The notes below the pieces were generated by a model. It was given only the letters and a program-made list of their open reading frames with translations, was not told the origin of the DNA and did not search any database. From Arabiibacter massiliensis (lineage in GTDB: Bacteria > Actinomycetota > Coriobacteriia > Coriobacteriales > Eggerthellaceae), in contig NZ_LT827021.1 of assembly GCF_900169505.1 (NCBI RefSeq), forward strand, positions 3,131,400-3,195,399: 64,000 nt of DNA, written 5' to 3'. Shown one piece after another: positions 1 through 8,535 of this stretch. Each line of letters opens with the position of its first letter. Positions within the stretch are counted from its first letter, which is position 1. The position numbers and the translations under genes are program-made.

Positions 1-18
1 TATTCGGAGGTAAAGTAA

Positions 19-327
19 GTGGCTAATCAGAAGATTCGCATCCGTCTCAAGGGGTACGATCATGAGATCGTGGACCAGTCCACCAAGCTCATCGTCGACA
101 CCGCCCAGAAGACGGGTGCCAAAGTGTCCGGTCCGATCCCGCTGCCGACGGAGCGCAACCTGTACTGCGTCGTCAAGGGCCCGCACGTGGACAAGGACTC
201 CCGCGAGCAGTTCGAGATGCGCACGCACAAGCGCCTGATCGACATCCTCGAGCCGACCCCCAACACGGTCGACTCCCTGATGCGTCTCGACCTCCCCGCC
301 GGCGTCGACATCGAAATCAAGCTGTAA
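19..327 (+). CDS. rpsJ: 30S ribosomal protein S10
   Basis: The 102-residue product has the full length and sequence pattern of bacterial S10 ([16 protein letters not shown] at the start, [27 protein letters not shown] end). S10 is in the 30S head and also acts as NusE in transcription antitermination. The start is GTG at 19-21, preceded by the ribosome binding site CGGAGG at 5-10. It is the first gene of the window and of a classical S10 operon; rplC follows after 13 bases. The promoter of the operon lies outside the window. Confidence 0.97.
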   Translation: MANQKIRIRLKGYDHEIVDQSTKLIVDTAQKTGAKVSGPIPLPTERNLYCVVKGPHVDKDSREQFEMRTHKRLIDILEPTPNTVDSLMRLDLPAGVDIEIKL

Positions 328-340
328 AGGGGGTCAGACG

Positions 341-961
341 ATGATTAACGCAATCTACGGCAAGAAGATCGGCATGACCCAGATCTTCAGCGAGGACGAC
401 CGCGTCATCCCGGTGACGGTCATCCAGGCTGAGCCCAACAAGGTCTGCCAGGTGAAGACGAAGGCGAGCGACGGCTACGAGGCCGTGCAGCTGGGCTTCG
501 GCGCCATCAAGGAGAAGAAGGTCAACAAGCCCATGGCGGGTCACTTCGCCAAGCAGGGCGTGGCTCCCGTGCGCTACCTGCGCGAGGTGCGCGTGGAGAG
601 CGCCGGCGAGTACAACGTGGGCGACGAGCAGACGGTGGCCGCGTTCGCCGAGACGAAGAAGGTCGACGTCACCGGCACGTCGAAGGGCAAGGGCTTCGCG
701 GGCGTCATGAAGCGCTACGGCTTCCGCGGCGGCCCGGGCGGCCACGGCGCGCACTTCCACCGCGCTCCCGGCTCGGTGGGCCAGTGCGCCACGCCGTCCC
801 GCGTGTTCAAGGGGCTCAAGCTCCCCGGCCACATGGGCGTCGACACGGTGACCGTGAAGAACCTCGAGGTCGTCCGCATCGACGAGGAGCAGAACCTCAT
901 CCTCGTCAAGGGCGCCATCCCCGGCGGCAAGAACGCCATCGTCCGCGTCCGCATGGCGTAA
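341..961 (+). CDS. rplC: 50S ribosomal protein L3
   Basis: The 206-residue product is typical L3: N-terminal [10 protein letters not shown], and the central [17 protein letters not shown] and GGPGGHG...HR loop that reaches toward the peptidyl transferase centre and carries the glutamine methylation region ([16 protein letters not shown]). The AAGGGGG motif just upstream serves as ribosome binding site. It is translationally close to rplD, whose ATG is 30 bases after the stop. Confidence 0.97.
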   Translation: MINAIYGKKIGMTQIFSEDDRVIPVTVIQAEPNKVCQVKTKASDGYEAVQLGFGAIKEKKVNKPMAGHFAKQGVAPVRYLREVRVESAGEYNVGDEQTVAAFAETKKVDVTGTSKGKGFAGVMKRYGFRGGPGGHGAHFHRAPGSVGQCATPSRVFKGLKLPGHMGVDTVTVKNLEVVRIDEEQNLILVKGAIPGGKNAIVRVRMA

Positions 962-991
962 TTGAGTGAATCCAAAAGGAGCTTGCATATC

Positions 992-1615
992 ATGACGACT
1001 ATCGATATCAAAGACATGAGCGGGAAGCAGGCCGGCACCGCCGAGCTCGCGCCCTCCGTGTTCGGCATCGAGCCGAACGTGCCCGTCATGCACCAGGTGG
1101 TGCGCGCCCAGCGCGCGTCCTGGCGCCAGGGCACGCACAGCACGTTGACCCGCGGCGAAGTGCGCGGCGGCGGCAAGAAGCCGTGGCGCCAGAAGGGCAC
1201 CGGCCGCGCCCGTCAGGGCACCATCCGCGCCCCTCAGTGGGCCGGCGGCGGCACCGTGTTCGGCCCGCATCCGCGTTCCTACGCCTTCCGCGTGAACAAC
1301 AAGGAGGTCAAGCTGGCGATGCGCTCGGCGCTGTCCGCCAAGCTGGCCGATGAGCAGCTGTTCGTGGTCGACGGCTTCAACTTCGAGAAGCCCCGCACGA
1401 AGGACGCCGTGGCGTTCCTGAAGGCCATGGGCCTCGAGGGCCGCACGACCATCGTGGTGAACGACGACGACGTGAACGCGTACCTGTCGTTCCGCAACAT
1501 CCCGACGGTGAACATCCTGCCCGTCGCGGCGGCGAACACCTACGAGCTCATCGACAACAAAGCGCTCGTGTTCACGGCCGACGCCCTGAAGCGCATCGAG
1601 GAGGTGCTTGCATAA
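992..1615 (+). CDS. rplD: 50S ribosomal protein L4
   Basis: The 207-residue product is L4/L1e, with the conserved extended loop (LTRGEVRGGGKKPWRQKGTG) that lines the peptide exit tunnel. I chose ATG 992 because AAAAGGAG lies at 974-981 at good spacing; an upstream TTG at 962, directly after the rplC stop, has no ribosome binding site. In Enterobacteria L4 autoregulates its operon, but no equivalent leader can be seen here because the 5' end is outside the window. The TAA stop overlaps the ATG of rplW by one base. Confidence 0.96.
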   Translation: MTTIDIKDMSGKQAGTAELAPSVFGIEPNVPVMHQVVRAQRASWRQGTHSTLTRGEVRGGGKKPWRQKGTGRARQGTIRAPQWAGGGTVFGPHPRSYAFRVNNKEVKLAMRSALSAKLADEQLFVVDGFNFEKPRTKDAVAFLKAMGLEGRTTIVVNDDDVNAYLSFRNIPTVNILPVAAANTYELIDNKALVFTADALKRIEEVLA

Positions 1616-1899
1616 TGAAGGATCCCCGCGAGGTCATCATCCGCCCCGTCATCACGGAGCACAGCTACGACCAGATGGAGAAGAACACCTACACGTTCGA
1701 GGTGGCGAAGGATGCCAACAAGATCGAGATCCGCCAGGCCATTGAGGCCATCTTCGACGTGACGGTGGTCAAGGTGAACACGCTCACCGTGAAGCCGAAG
1801 CCGAAGCGCGTGCGCTACCAGCTGGGCAAGACCCGCACCTGGAAGAAGGCCATGGTGACGCTCAAGGAAGGCGACTCCATCGAGCTGTTCGCTTCCTAA
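1615..1899 (+). CDS. rplW: 50S ribosomal protein L23
   Basis: The 94-residue product matches L23 (PREVIIRPVITEHSY start; KVNTLTVKPKPKR loop; C-terminal KKAMVTLKEGDSIELF). L23 sits at the tunnel exit and docks trigger factor and the translocon. Its ATG overlaps the rplD stop (TAATG), implying translational coupling. In most bacteria rplB follows directly; here a terminator follows and rplB is 14.4 kb away. Confidence 0.97.
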   Translation: MKDPREVIIRPVITEHSYDQMEKNTYTFEVAKDANKIEIRQAIEAIFDVTVVKVNTLTVKPKPKRVRYQLGKTRTWKKAMVTLKEGDSIELFAS

Positions 1900-1928
1900 A
1901 CGCCGGTTGAACAACCTGCACTGATTTG

Positions 1929-1961
1929 GGGCCCTCGCCGATGCGAGGGCCCTTTCTTGTT
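1929..1961 (+). terminator. Intrinsic terminator closing rpsJ-rplW
   Basis: A perfect 10-bp stem (GGGCCCTCGC at 1929-1938 pairing with 1943-1952), a 4-base loop and a following TTTCTTGTT tract. It is 30 bases after the rplW stop and ends the S10 operon after only four genes visible here. Confidence 0.9.
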
Positions 1962-1964
1962 GAT

Positions 1965-2093
1965 TCAACCTCAGGGCGGGGTCGGAAAGAGGCCTGCGGC
2001 TCGGCAGTCCTGGCTCGCACGAAACGTCCACTGGACGTTTCGGCTCGTGCGGAACTCGCCTCAGGCCCCTTTCCGACCCCGCCCTGAGGTTGA
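1965..2093. repeat. 129-bp long inverted repeat (element A)
   Basis: Arms of 32 bases (1965-1996 and 2062-2093) are inverted copies with a single mismatch. The centre holds a second, perfect 11-bp palindrome (2020-2030 with 2032-2042). It starts a few bases after the rplW terminator. The rest of the gene-free stretch (2094-2313) shows no gene, RNA or clear site. The element could be a mobile palindromic sequence or an RNA hairpin; nothing in it encodes a protein. Confidence 0.85.
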
Positions 2094-2313
2094 CTCCGCT
2101 GCGAGGGGGCGCTCGCTTCGCATTGCGCCTCTCCGTCCCTGGTTCGAGGAGGGTTTGGGGCGGGGTGTTCGATGGTGCGGCTTCTCTCGCCGGGAGGGGA
2201 GGGGCCGGCGGCGTTTGGGCGAGTGCGCGAGAAAACGCGACCCCTGCCATGAAGCGGTCTTTCCTCATGCTAAGTCGCCTTGACATCTATGCGCGCTCCG
2301 GCGGCAAGAATAA

Positions 2314-3396
2314 TCAGGTTCTTTTGAGCTTGAGCTTTGTAGTCCTCGCATCGTATGGAATGCTGTCTTCCTCCGATTGGGGAGGGCCGTAGTTGATGGA
2401 TATGCCAATGCCCGAAACATCGGGATTTGCTATCAGCTCGCTCCATTCTGCAGGCACTCCGGCGCATGGAAGCAGTGTTTTAAACGAGTTGAACAGGTGG
2501 TTGATTTCCATAGCCATCGTCACGGATGGGAGCAGACTCAAGTCTCCGTAGTGCCAATTGGTTCTCATAAGGCGCATGATCAAAAGAGCCACGTAAAAGG
2601 GCTGCGAATTGTCTGCGTCAACAAAGGACATCTTCTTTGGCATTACGGGTAAGCGAGTTCCTAGAAACTGACCGAAATGCGCGCACCTGTTTCGAGAGAA
2701 CGTGAGTGTGCCGAGCCAGCTTTCCAGATGCTCGCGATCTTCTCCAAACGATTCCGCTACAGCGTCTTTCACTTTGGGGCTTTTTGTGTTGCTGAACAAT
2801 CGGGAAACCATCCCTATGGGCATTTCCTCGACGGCTTCCCAGATCGGCATGTCTCCATATCGTTCGATGTCTCTTTTCTGGCGGGATCCGTTTCTCTGAT
2901 TGCACCTGCTGACAAGCTTCGAATATTCTCGAATGAAGGAGTTGAAGTAGTCCCCGTTTTTGAACAGTTTTCTATTTCGATGCGCGAAAGCCCCATATCT
3001 CAGCGACATCTCGTTGGAGTAGCGTGATCTCATCTGCATTTCAAACAACCCTATGTATTCCATAAGTATCGACTGGAATTTGCGATCGAGCACCATTATG
3101 CGATTGAGATTTTTAAAGCTTTTCGAGCAACTGCATTCTTCGCTCTCGAACAAGGGGAAGTACTCGCTTAAATGTTGGTAGCTCACCCTGCGCAAGATGA
3201 ACTCAGCAGCCCCGGAATCGCCGTCGGAGAATCCGGAATCCTTTGCACGGAGTTTCATGTCCTCCAGGCTCATCGGTTTGCCCGGATCGGCTTGAGGGAC
3301 GAAGGGCTCAGAAAAAGCAACGGCCGAAGGCTTTACGCTGGCATTTCTGCAGCTACCTCCGGCTCTGTTGCAATTCATATTATCATTTCCGCTCAA
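2314..3396 (-). CDS. Abi_2-family (AbiD/AbiF-like) protein, probable phage defence
   Basis: The 360-residue protein matches the Abi_2 pattern: an early YQHLSEYFPLF segment (YRLSGYxxPF-like), MVLDRKFQSILMEYIGLFEMQ (FDRxLRxLLxxxIxxIE-like), MPIWEAVEEMPIGMVSRLFSN, and the RNRCAHF motif near residue 235 that resembles the RxxxxH/RNxCAH HEPN-like active region. Members are abortive-infection proteins against phages; the biochemical activity is not shown by sequence. I took the TTG at 3396, with AGGGG eight bases upstream; ATG at 3378 is the alternative. The gene is visibly less GC-rich than its neighbours and stands alone in the ribosomal-gene interruption, which points to horizontal acquisition. 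Confidence 0.8.
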   Translation of the reverse strand: MSGNDNMNCNRAGGSCRNASVKPSAVAFSEPFVPQADPGKPMSLEDMKLRAKDSGFSDGDSGAAEFILRRVSYQHLSEYFPLFESEECSCSKSFKNLNRIMVLDRKFQSILMEYIGLFEMQMRSRYSNEMSLRYGAFAHRNRKLFKNGDYFNSFIREYSKLVSRCNQRNGSRQKRDIERYGDMPIWEAVEEMPIGMVSRLFSNTKSPKVKDAVAESFGEDREHLESWLGTLTFSRNRCAHFGQFLGTRLPVMPKKMSFVDADNSQPFYVALLIMRLMRTNWHYGDLSLLPSVTMAMEINHLFNSFKTLLPCAGVPAEWSELIANPDVSGIGISINYGPPQSEEDSIPYDARTTKLKLKRT

Positions 3397-3630
3397 TTTT
3401 CCAACCCCTATTCAGAAAACCCTCTTTTGCCGTTTTGTATCCCCTTGATAGTCTTGCTAGCCGTTCGGCGTTTGTGATGCCCTGAGTCGTTTCGCGTCAG
3501 CAAGGCTCTTTCAGGCGTTAAGCTATAGGAACGAGCCGAGACGTTCTTTCTTCTTGTGGGAATAATACCCCGGCGATAAAGGCTGATTCAACGAAAAGAA
3601 TTGGCTCCACCGAGTTTCGATGAGCATGCT

Positions 3631-5067
3631 TCATTTCTCCCGCCCTGCCTCGTCCACCAGGTCGATGAGCTCTTGCTGGGAATGGACGCCCAGTTTGGCG
3701 TAGACGTTCTTCGTGTGGAAGCGAGCGGTGTTGAGCGAGATCGTCAGCTTCTCGCGAATGACGCCGACGGTGCGGCCGCTCGCCAAAAGCTCCAGCACCT
3801 CCGTCTCGCGCGGCGTGAGGCCCCTCTCCCGCGCCACACGCTCGCACCTCTCATGCACCGTGCTCGCCGGCGCGGCGGGCGGCTCGGGCGTTACGGCGGT
3901 GCGGATGCCGTTCACGACGCCCTCGAAGCTGAACCGTTTGAGCGCGACGAAGCAGTACGCGGCGAACGCCATGGCCACGACGAAGCTCACGGGCGCCAGC
4001 GCCGCGTCGCTGGCGCCCGTGAGCTGCGCGCTCCCATAGCCGAGCAGCGTTCCCACTCCGATGCCCGCCCACGCGAGCCCGATCGCCAGGGCCGCGGTCG
4101 GCACGGCGGCTATGCCGTTGCGCGCTGCGATGTTGGCTACGAGCAACGCCAGCAAAAGGTTGAAGCATGCCGATCCCGCGTCGAGGAACGACTCGGTGGT
4201 CAGCATGAGCGCTCCGGGCAGCATGCGGTTCGACGGTATGAGGAACATCCCCGCCAACACGAGCAGCGCGAAGACGCCGAACAGCACATCGGCGTTCAGC
4301 TCGCGCTTGCGGATGAGGCGCGCCGCGAGGACGATGGCGAGGGCAGCGAAGGCGAAGCTCGGCTCCAACCCGCTTCCGTCCAGGCTCGAAAGCGCGAGCG
4401 CGATGCCCTGCACCGTGCTGAAGAACAGGATGGTCACGTACAGCAGATGGTTGGCGGGCAGAAACGACAGCGGGTTCGCGGCCGCGAGCTCGGCCTGCGG
4501 GGCCGCCGCTGCCAGCTCGTCGAGCGGGCGGGCGACAAGGGGGCGCGTGAGCAGGAAGATGGCCGCCAGGCACAGCGCGTTCGTCGCGAGCGCTGCAGAG
4601 GGATCCATGCGCTGCACAAGGGGCTCCGTTAGATAAGCGGCCAGGCAGCCTACCGCGGCCACGAGCGAGCGTCGTTCCTTTCCCACTTGCGAGAGCGCGA
4701 CGTAAACCAGTACGAAGAGCCACGCCTCGGCCACCGTGTCCAAAAGCGCGCCCGCCACCACGAGTGCGGGGCTTCGCAGGGCGAACCCGGCCAGGCAGCA
4801 AGCGACGTACCCCGCCGTGGCGACGAGTGCCGCCGCGTTCCACCAGCGGCGCGCCAGCAGGCGGGGACGGTAGTTGGCGCATGCGACGATGGCCCCCATG
4901 ACCGCCACGCCGAACCAGGTTGCCGCCTCGCGCGCGAGCGGCCAGATAAGCGCGATCTGGGGATAGACGACGCTGTTCGTGTTGATGAACACCAGCAGCA
5001 TGCAGGCGAGTGCCGCCCCTGCGCGCACGGGGACGATCAGACCGCCTCGTTTACCTTGTTCGCCCAT
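3631..5067 (-). CDS. Polytopic membrane regulator with C-terminal LuxR HTH
   Basis: The 478-residue protein has about ten to twelve hydrophobic segments over residues 15-395 and a C-terminal LuxR/GerE DNA-binding domain (LTPRETEVLELLASGRT ... ISLNTARFHTKNVYAKLGV ... QQELIDL). The ATG at 5065-5067 is preceded by GGAGG; longer in-frame starts lack support. Proteins of this design are abundant in Eggerthella, usually beside respiratory reductases, and are thought to sense substrates in the membrane. It is divergent from the reductase at 5317, with a 249-bp shared regulatory region, so it is the likely regulator of that reductase/cytochrome pair (inference). Confidence 0.85.
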   Translation of the reverse strand: MGEQGKRGGLIVPVRAGAALACMLLVFINTNSVVYPQIALIWPLAREAATWFGVAVMGAIVACANYRPRLLARRWWNAAALVATAGYVACCLAGFALRSPALVVAGALLDTVAEAWLFVLVYVALSQVGKERRSLVAAVGCLAAYLTEPLVQRMDPSAALATNALCLAAIFLLTRPLVARPLDELAAAAPQAELAAANPLSFLPANHLLYVTILFFSTVQGIALALSSLDGSGLEPSFAFAALAIVLAARLIRKRELNADVLFGVFALLVLAGMFLIPSNRMLPGALMLTTESFLDAGSACFNLLLALLVANIAARNGIAAVPTAALAIGLAWAGIGVGTLLGYGSAQLTGASDAALAPVSFVVAMAFAAYCFVALKRFSFEGVVNGIRTAVTPEPPAAPASTVHERCERVARERGLTPRETEVLELLASGRTVGVIREKLTISLNTARFHTKNVYAKLGVHSQQELIDLVDEAGREK

Positions 5068-5126
5068 CCTCGCCTCCGTTCGTGCGGCTGAGTGCCTTCT
5101 GCAAGTATAACGCCCCTGATGGCGAA

Positions 5127-5153
5127 CCTCCCCACATGCTCGATGTGGGGAGG
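5127..5153. promoter_or_regulatory. 27-bp palindrome in divergent promoter region
   Basis: CCTCCCCACAT and ATGTGGGGAGG form a perfect 11-bp dyad around five bases, between the divergent LuxR-type regulator and the flavin reductase. GATGTGGGG occurs again near 5200, closer to the reductase. This is a candidate operator for the regulator, or a leader hairpin of the regulator mRNA. Confidence 0.5.
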
Positions 5154-5316
5154 CGCCCAGCTGCGCGATTTTCCGCATTCCCGATAAACCGCATCCGCGA
5201 TGTGGGGCATGCCGCCGCCCCGCGCCCTATGCTGCGGTTCGTGAACGGACGGACTTGGGCGGCTGCTCGCGCAGGTCCGTCTCAGATGCGAGAGCGAAGC
5301 GAGCAAGGAGGAAGAC

Positions 5317-7050
5317 ATGAATCAGGCGAAAGCAGGTGGGAGCCTGACGCGTCGGCGGTTCCTGCAAGCCGGCATGCTGGCTGGGGCGGGGACGTTGGTG
5401 GGAGGCGCGCTCGGAGGCTGCGCGCCGAAGGCACCGGAGACGCCCGACGCAAACGCGCAGGTGCGGGAGGCGCGCACGTATTGGCTCGGCGAGGAGCCCG
5501 CCGTCGCAGAGGGCGACATCGCGATCGAGGAAACCACCGAGCTCCTCATCATCGGCGCGGGCAACGCGGGCATGGTGGCGGCCGCCACGGCGTGCGACCT
5601 GGAGCTCGATTTCATCGTGGCCGATAAGGGCGAATGCGTGGGCGACACGCGCGAGTACCTGGGCGCGGTGAACACGAAGTACTCCCTCGAGGTCGCCGAG
5701 CCGGTGGACGAGCTGCAGCTGATGAACGAGCTCACGCGCTACGCCTCGGGTCGCGTAGACCAGCGCGTCATCAAAACGTGGCTCGAGGAGGGCAAGGAGC
5801 TGGTCGAATGGCTGACTCCCCTCATGGAGGAGGCCGGCAAGACGCTGGGCGTCACGCCGATGGAGCCCGACCATCCCGCCGGCGGCACGTACTACCTGGC
5901 CCCCACCACCGAGCACTTCTACCTGCCCACCTACGAGTACCCCATGCGTAACGACATCCTGGAGATGCGCATCCAGAAGGCGGGCCGCGAGGTGTCCTAC
6001 CTCCACGACCTCGTGCGCCTCGAACATGCCGACGGCAAGGTGACCGGCGCGCTGTTCCAGACGCCCGCAGGCCTCAAGCGCATCACGGCCACCAAGGGCA
6101 CGCTGCTCGCCACCGGCGGCTACGCAGCGAATTCCGAGATGGTGCAGGCCAACCTGCCGCTTATCGAGCGCTGCTGCACGGCGGCCAGCTACAGCCCGCG
6201 CTGCGACGGCTATGGCCTGCGTGCGGGGCTGTGGGCCGGAGGCGCCAAGGACGTGAACGGCGCGCCCGTCATCTTCGACCGCGGCGCGGTGAAGCCCGGC
6301 GTCGACTGCGGGTACAAGGTCGACCGCGACGGCAATCGCCACTTCCCGGGCACGGTGTACCAGCTCAACGTGGGAAGCCAGCCCTTCCTCAAGGTGAACC
6401 GCAAGGGCGAGCGCTTCGTGAACGAATCGCTGCCCTACGACACCCTGTGCAACGCTGCAAGCTACCAGCCGGGCGGCGTGTGGTGCCAGATCTTCGACGC
6501 CAACGCGCCCGAGGACATCCTGCGCTTCGGCACCACGGGATGCGCCGCCTACACCACGGCCTTCATCCAGATGGGCATGCCGCTTGACGACTTCCTTGCC
6601 ATGGACGGCGGCACGGGCCTTATGTGCAGGGCCGACTCGCTCGAGGAGCTGGCAGCGCAGCTGGGCTTCGAGGGCGAGGGCGCGCAGCGGCTCATGGACA
6701 CCATCAAGCGCTACAACGAGCTGGCGGCGGCCGGCGAGGATGCCGACTACGGCAAGGAGCCGCACCGACTGTCCTCCATCGCCAAGCCCCCGTTCTACGG
6801 CTGCTGGTTCGGCGGGGCGCTGCTCACCACGCTCGACGGTTTGCGCATCAATGCCGACATGCAGGTGCTCGACGCGAACGACCGCGTGATCGAAGGCCTG
6901 TACGCAGCGGGCGACGTGTCGGGATGCTTCTTCTCCGACAACTATCCCGAGTACATCGTGGCGTGCGCGTGCGGGCGCACGTGCACGGAGGGCCGCCATG
7001 TGGCGCGCCTTCTGGCCGGCGACCTGAAGAAGGAGGCTTCCCATGCATGA
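5317..7050 (+). CDS. Tat-exported flavin reductase (fumarate reductase/flavocytochrome c family)
   Basis: The 577-residue protein starts with a twin-arginine signal (SLTRRRFLQAG) followed by a lipobox-like LGGC near residue 35, so it is probably exported folded and may be lipid anchored. The FAD-binding Rossmann motif (LLIIGAGNAGMVAA) is near residue 79, and the flavocytochrome c landmark RFVNE near residue 366; the C terminus carries GLYAAGDVSG and an ACGRTCTEGRHVAR segment. AAGGAGG precedes the ATG. No heme motif is in the protein; electrons would come from the cytochrome gene that overlaps its end by 8 bases. The substrate is unknown; relatives reduce fumarate, urocanate, cinnamates or, for Cgr2, digoxin. 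The unusual C-terminal segment suggests a substrate other than fumarate. Confidence 0.9.
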   Translation: MNQAKAGGSLTRRRFLQAGMLAGAGTLVGGALGGCAPKAPETPDANAQVREARTYWLGEEPAVAEGDIAIEETTELLIIGAGNAGMVAAATACDLELDFIVADKGECVGDTREYLGAVNTKYSLEVAEPVDELQLMNELTRYASGRVDQRVIKTWLEEGKELVEWLTPLMEEAGKTLGVTPMEPDHPAGGTYYLAPTTEHFYLPTYEYPMRNDILEMRIQKAGREVSYLHDLVRLEHADGKVTGALFQTPAGLKRITATKGTLLATGGYAANSEMVQANLPLIERCCTAASYSPRCDGYGLRAGLWAGGAKDVNGAPVIFDRGAVKPGVDCGYKVDRDGNRHFPGTVYQLNVGSQPFLKVNRKGERFVNESLPYDTLCNAASYQPGGVWCQIFDANAPEDILRFGTTGCAAYTTAFIQMGMPLDDFLAMDGGTGLMCRADSLEELAAQLGFEGEGAQRLMDTIKRYNELAAAGEDADYGKEPHRLSSIAKPPFYGCWFGGALLTTLDGLRINADMQVLDANDRVIEGLYAAGDVSGCFFSDNYPEYIVACACGRTCTEGRHVARLLAGDLKKEASHA

Positions 7051-7699
7051 TGAGCGAAACGAGGGCGCGAGCGCCCCGAAGCGGCGCGGACGCAAGGTTG
7101 CGGTCGCCATCGGCGTCGTGGCCGCAGTGTTGATAGCCGCCGGAGCGGGATTCGCGGTCTGGCACGAGCAGCCCGGCTTCTGCGGGGCCATCTGCCACAC
7201 CCCGATGGACGGCTACCTTGCCACTTACGAGGCCGATTCGTCGGGTTCGGCCTCCGACAAGTGGGGCAACGAGGTGGCCGATGCGTCCTCCATGCTGGCT
7301 TCGACGCACGCGGGATACGGCAAGACGTGCCTCGACTGCCACGAGCCTACGCTGGCGCAACAGGTGGGCGAGGGCGCAAGCTGGGTCACGGGGGGCTACG
7401 AGTTCCCGCTCGCCGAGCGCACGCTGGGGCAGCTCGCGGCTGAGGCGAGCAAGAGCGCAGACGGGTTCTGCCTCAACGAGAGCTGCCACAACCTCACGCG
7501 CGAGGACCTTGTCGAGCGCACGGTCGACATGGGCGTGTACAACCCGCATCTGTCCCATCACGAGGAGCTGGAATGCGGCACCTGCCACAAGGCCCATCGC
7601 GCCTCGGTCATGTACTGCAGCCAGTGCCACGCATCTGCCGTCGTGCCCGAAGGCTGGCTCTCCGCCGACGAGGCCAACCAGCTCACGGACGTGGGGTGA
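7043..7699 (+). CDS. Membrane-anchored pentaheme cytochrome c (NapC/Cgr1-like role)
   Basis: The 218-residue protein has a basic N-terminus, one membrane anchor (about residues 18-42) and five heme-attachment sites: CGAICH, CLDCH, CLNESCH, CGTCH and CSQCH. Three are canonical CXXCH, the first is CX3CH and the third CX4CH. Several further His residues (HLSHHEE) could be distal ligands. It probably passes electrons from menaquinol to the exported reductase encoded upstream, whose stop overlaps its ATG region by 8 bases; the pair is one operon. This arrangement resembles the cgr1-cgr2 pair of Eggerthella lenta but in reverse gene order. Confidence 0.9.
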   Translation: MHDERNEGASAPKRRGRKVAVAIGVVAAVLIAAGAGFAVWHEQPGFCGAICHTPMDGYLATYEADSSGSASDKWGNEVADASSMLASTHAGYGKTCLDCHEPTLAQQVGEGASWVTGGYEFPLAERTLGQLAAEASKSADGFCLNESCHNLTREDLVERTVDMGVYNPHLSHHEELECGTCHKAHRASVMYCSQCHASAVVPEGWLSADEANQLTDVG

Positions 7700-7738
7700 G
7701 CGCGGGGCCGTCTCGCGCCAGGCAAGGTAACCCTTTGT

Positions 7739-7767
7739 GAAAGCGCCCTGTTCAAGAGGGCGCTTTC
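7739..7767 (+). terminator. Hairpin terminator after cytochrome gene
   Basis: GAAAGCGCCCT and AGGGCGCTTTC form a perfect 11-bp stem around a 7-base loop. The U-tract is short and mostly inside the stem, so efficiency is uncertain. It separates the reductase operon from the ABC exporter operon. Confidence 0.65.
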
Positions 7768-7823
7768 GTGTATCATGAGGGAAAGGCCGGCAGACATCAG
7801 GAAGAGGCGAAGGAGGCGGACCC

Positions 7824-8525
7824 GTGGCGTTCGTGGAGTTTCGCGACGTGCGGAAGGTATACCGCATGGGCGAGGTCGAGGTGGCCGCCGTCGACGGCAT
7901 GACGTTCGACATCGAGCGCGGCGAGCTCGTCGTGGTCGTGGGCCCCTCGGGCGCGGGCAAGACGACGCTGCTCAACATGCTCGGCGGCATGGACTCCTGC
8001 TCGTCGGGCTCCATCGTGCTCGACGGCCGCGAGGTGAGCGCGTTCGGCAGCAAGGAGCTCACCTACTACCGCCGCTACGACATCGGCTTCGTTTTCCAAT
8101 TCTACAACCTCGTGCAGAACCTCACGGCGCTCGAGAACGTGGAGCTGGCCAGCCAGATCTGCAAGGATCCCCTCGACGCGGCCGAAGTGCTGGGGCAGGT
8201 GGGCCTGGGGCACCGCCTCGACAACTTCCCGGCGCAGCTCTCCGGCGGCGAGCAGCAGCGCGTGGCCATCGCCCGCGCGCTCGCGAAGAACCCCAAGCTG
8301 CTCCTGTGCGACGAGCCCACCGGCGCGCTCGACGATCAGACGGGCAAGGCCATCCTGAAGCTTCTGCAGGACACGTGCTACGACACCGGCAAGACGGTCG
8401 TGCTCATCACGCACAACTCCGCCTTCACCGCCATTGCCGACCGCGTCGTCCGCGTCCGCGGGGGCCGTGCGGCAAGCGTCGAGGTCAACGACGCGCCCGC
8501 CTCCGCCGACACGCTCGAATGGTGA
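7824..8525 (+). CDS. ABC transporter ATP-binding protein (MacB/LolD type)
   Basis: The 233-residue ATPase has Walker [10 protein letters not shown], the Q-loop (FVFQFYNL), the signature LSGGEQQR and Walker [13 protein letters not shown] followed by the H-loop (LITHN). GTG 7824 is preceded by AAGGAGG at 7810-7816. Sequence type and partner (an FtsX-like permease 10 bases downstream) place it among mechanotransmission ABC systems that export lipids or peptides or act on the envelope rather than importers. A small operon with the permease is clear. Confidence 0.93.
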   Translation: MAFVEFRDVRKVYRMGEVEVAAVDGMTFDIERGELVVVVGPSGAGKTTLLNMLGGMDSCSSGSIVLDGREVSAFGSKELTYYRRYDIGFVFQFYNLVQNLTALENVELASQICKDPLDAAEVLGQVGLGHRLDNFPAQLSGGEQQRVAIARALAKNPKLLLCDEPTGALDDQTGKAILKLLQDTCYDTGKTVVLITHNSAFTAIADRVVRVRGGRAASVEVNDAPASADTLEW

Positions 8526-8535
8526 CCGAGGGCCT

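Noticed and set aside
5227..7200. A minus-strand open frame of about 657 codons opposite the flavin reductase
   Set aside because: The plus strand carries a Tat signal, FAD motifs and a coupled cytochrome gene; the antisense frame is a high-GC shadow with Ala/His/Val-rich low-complexity sequence.
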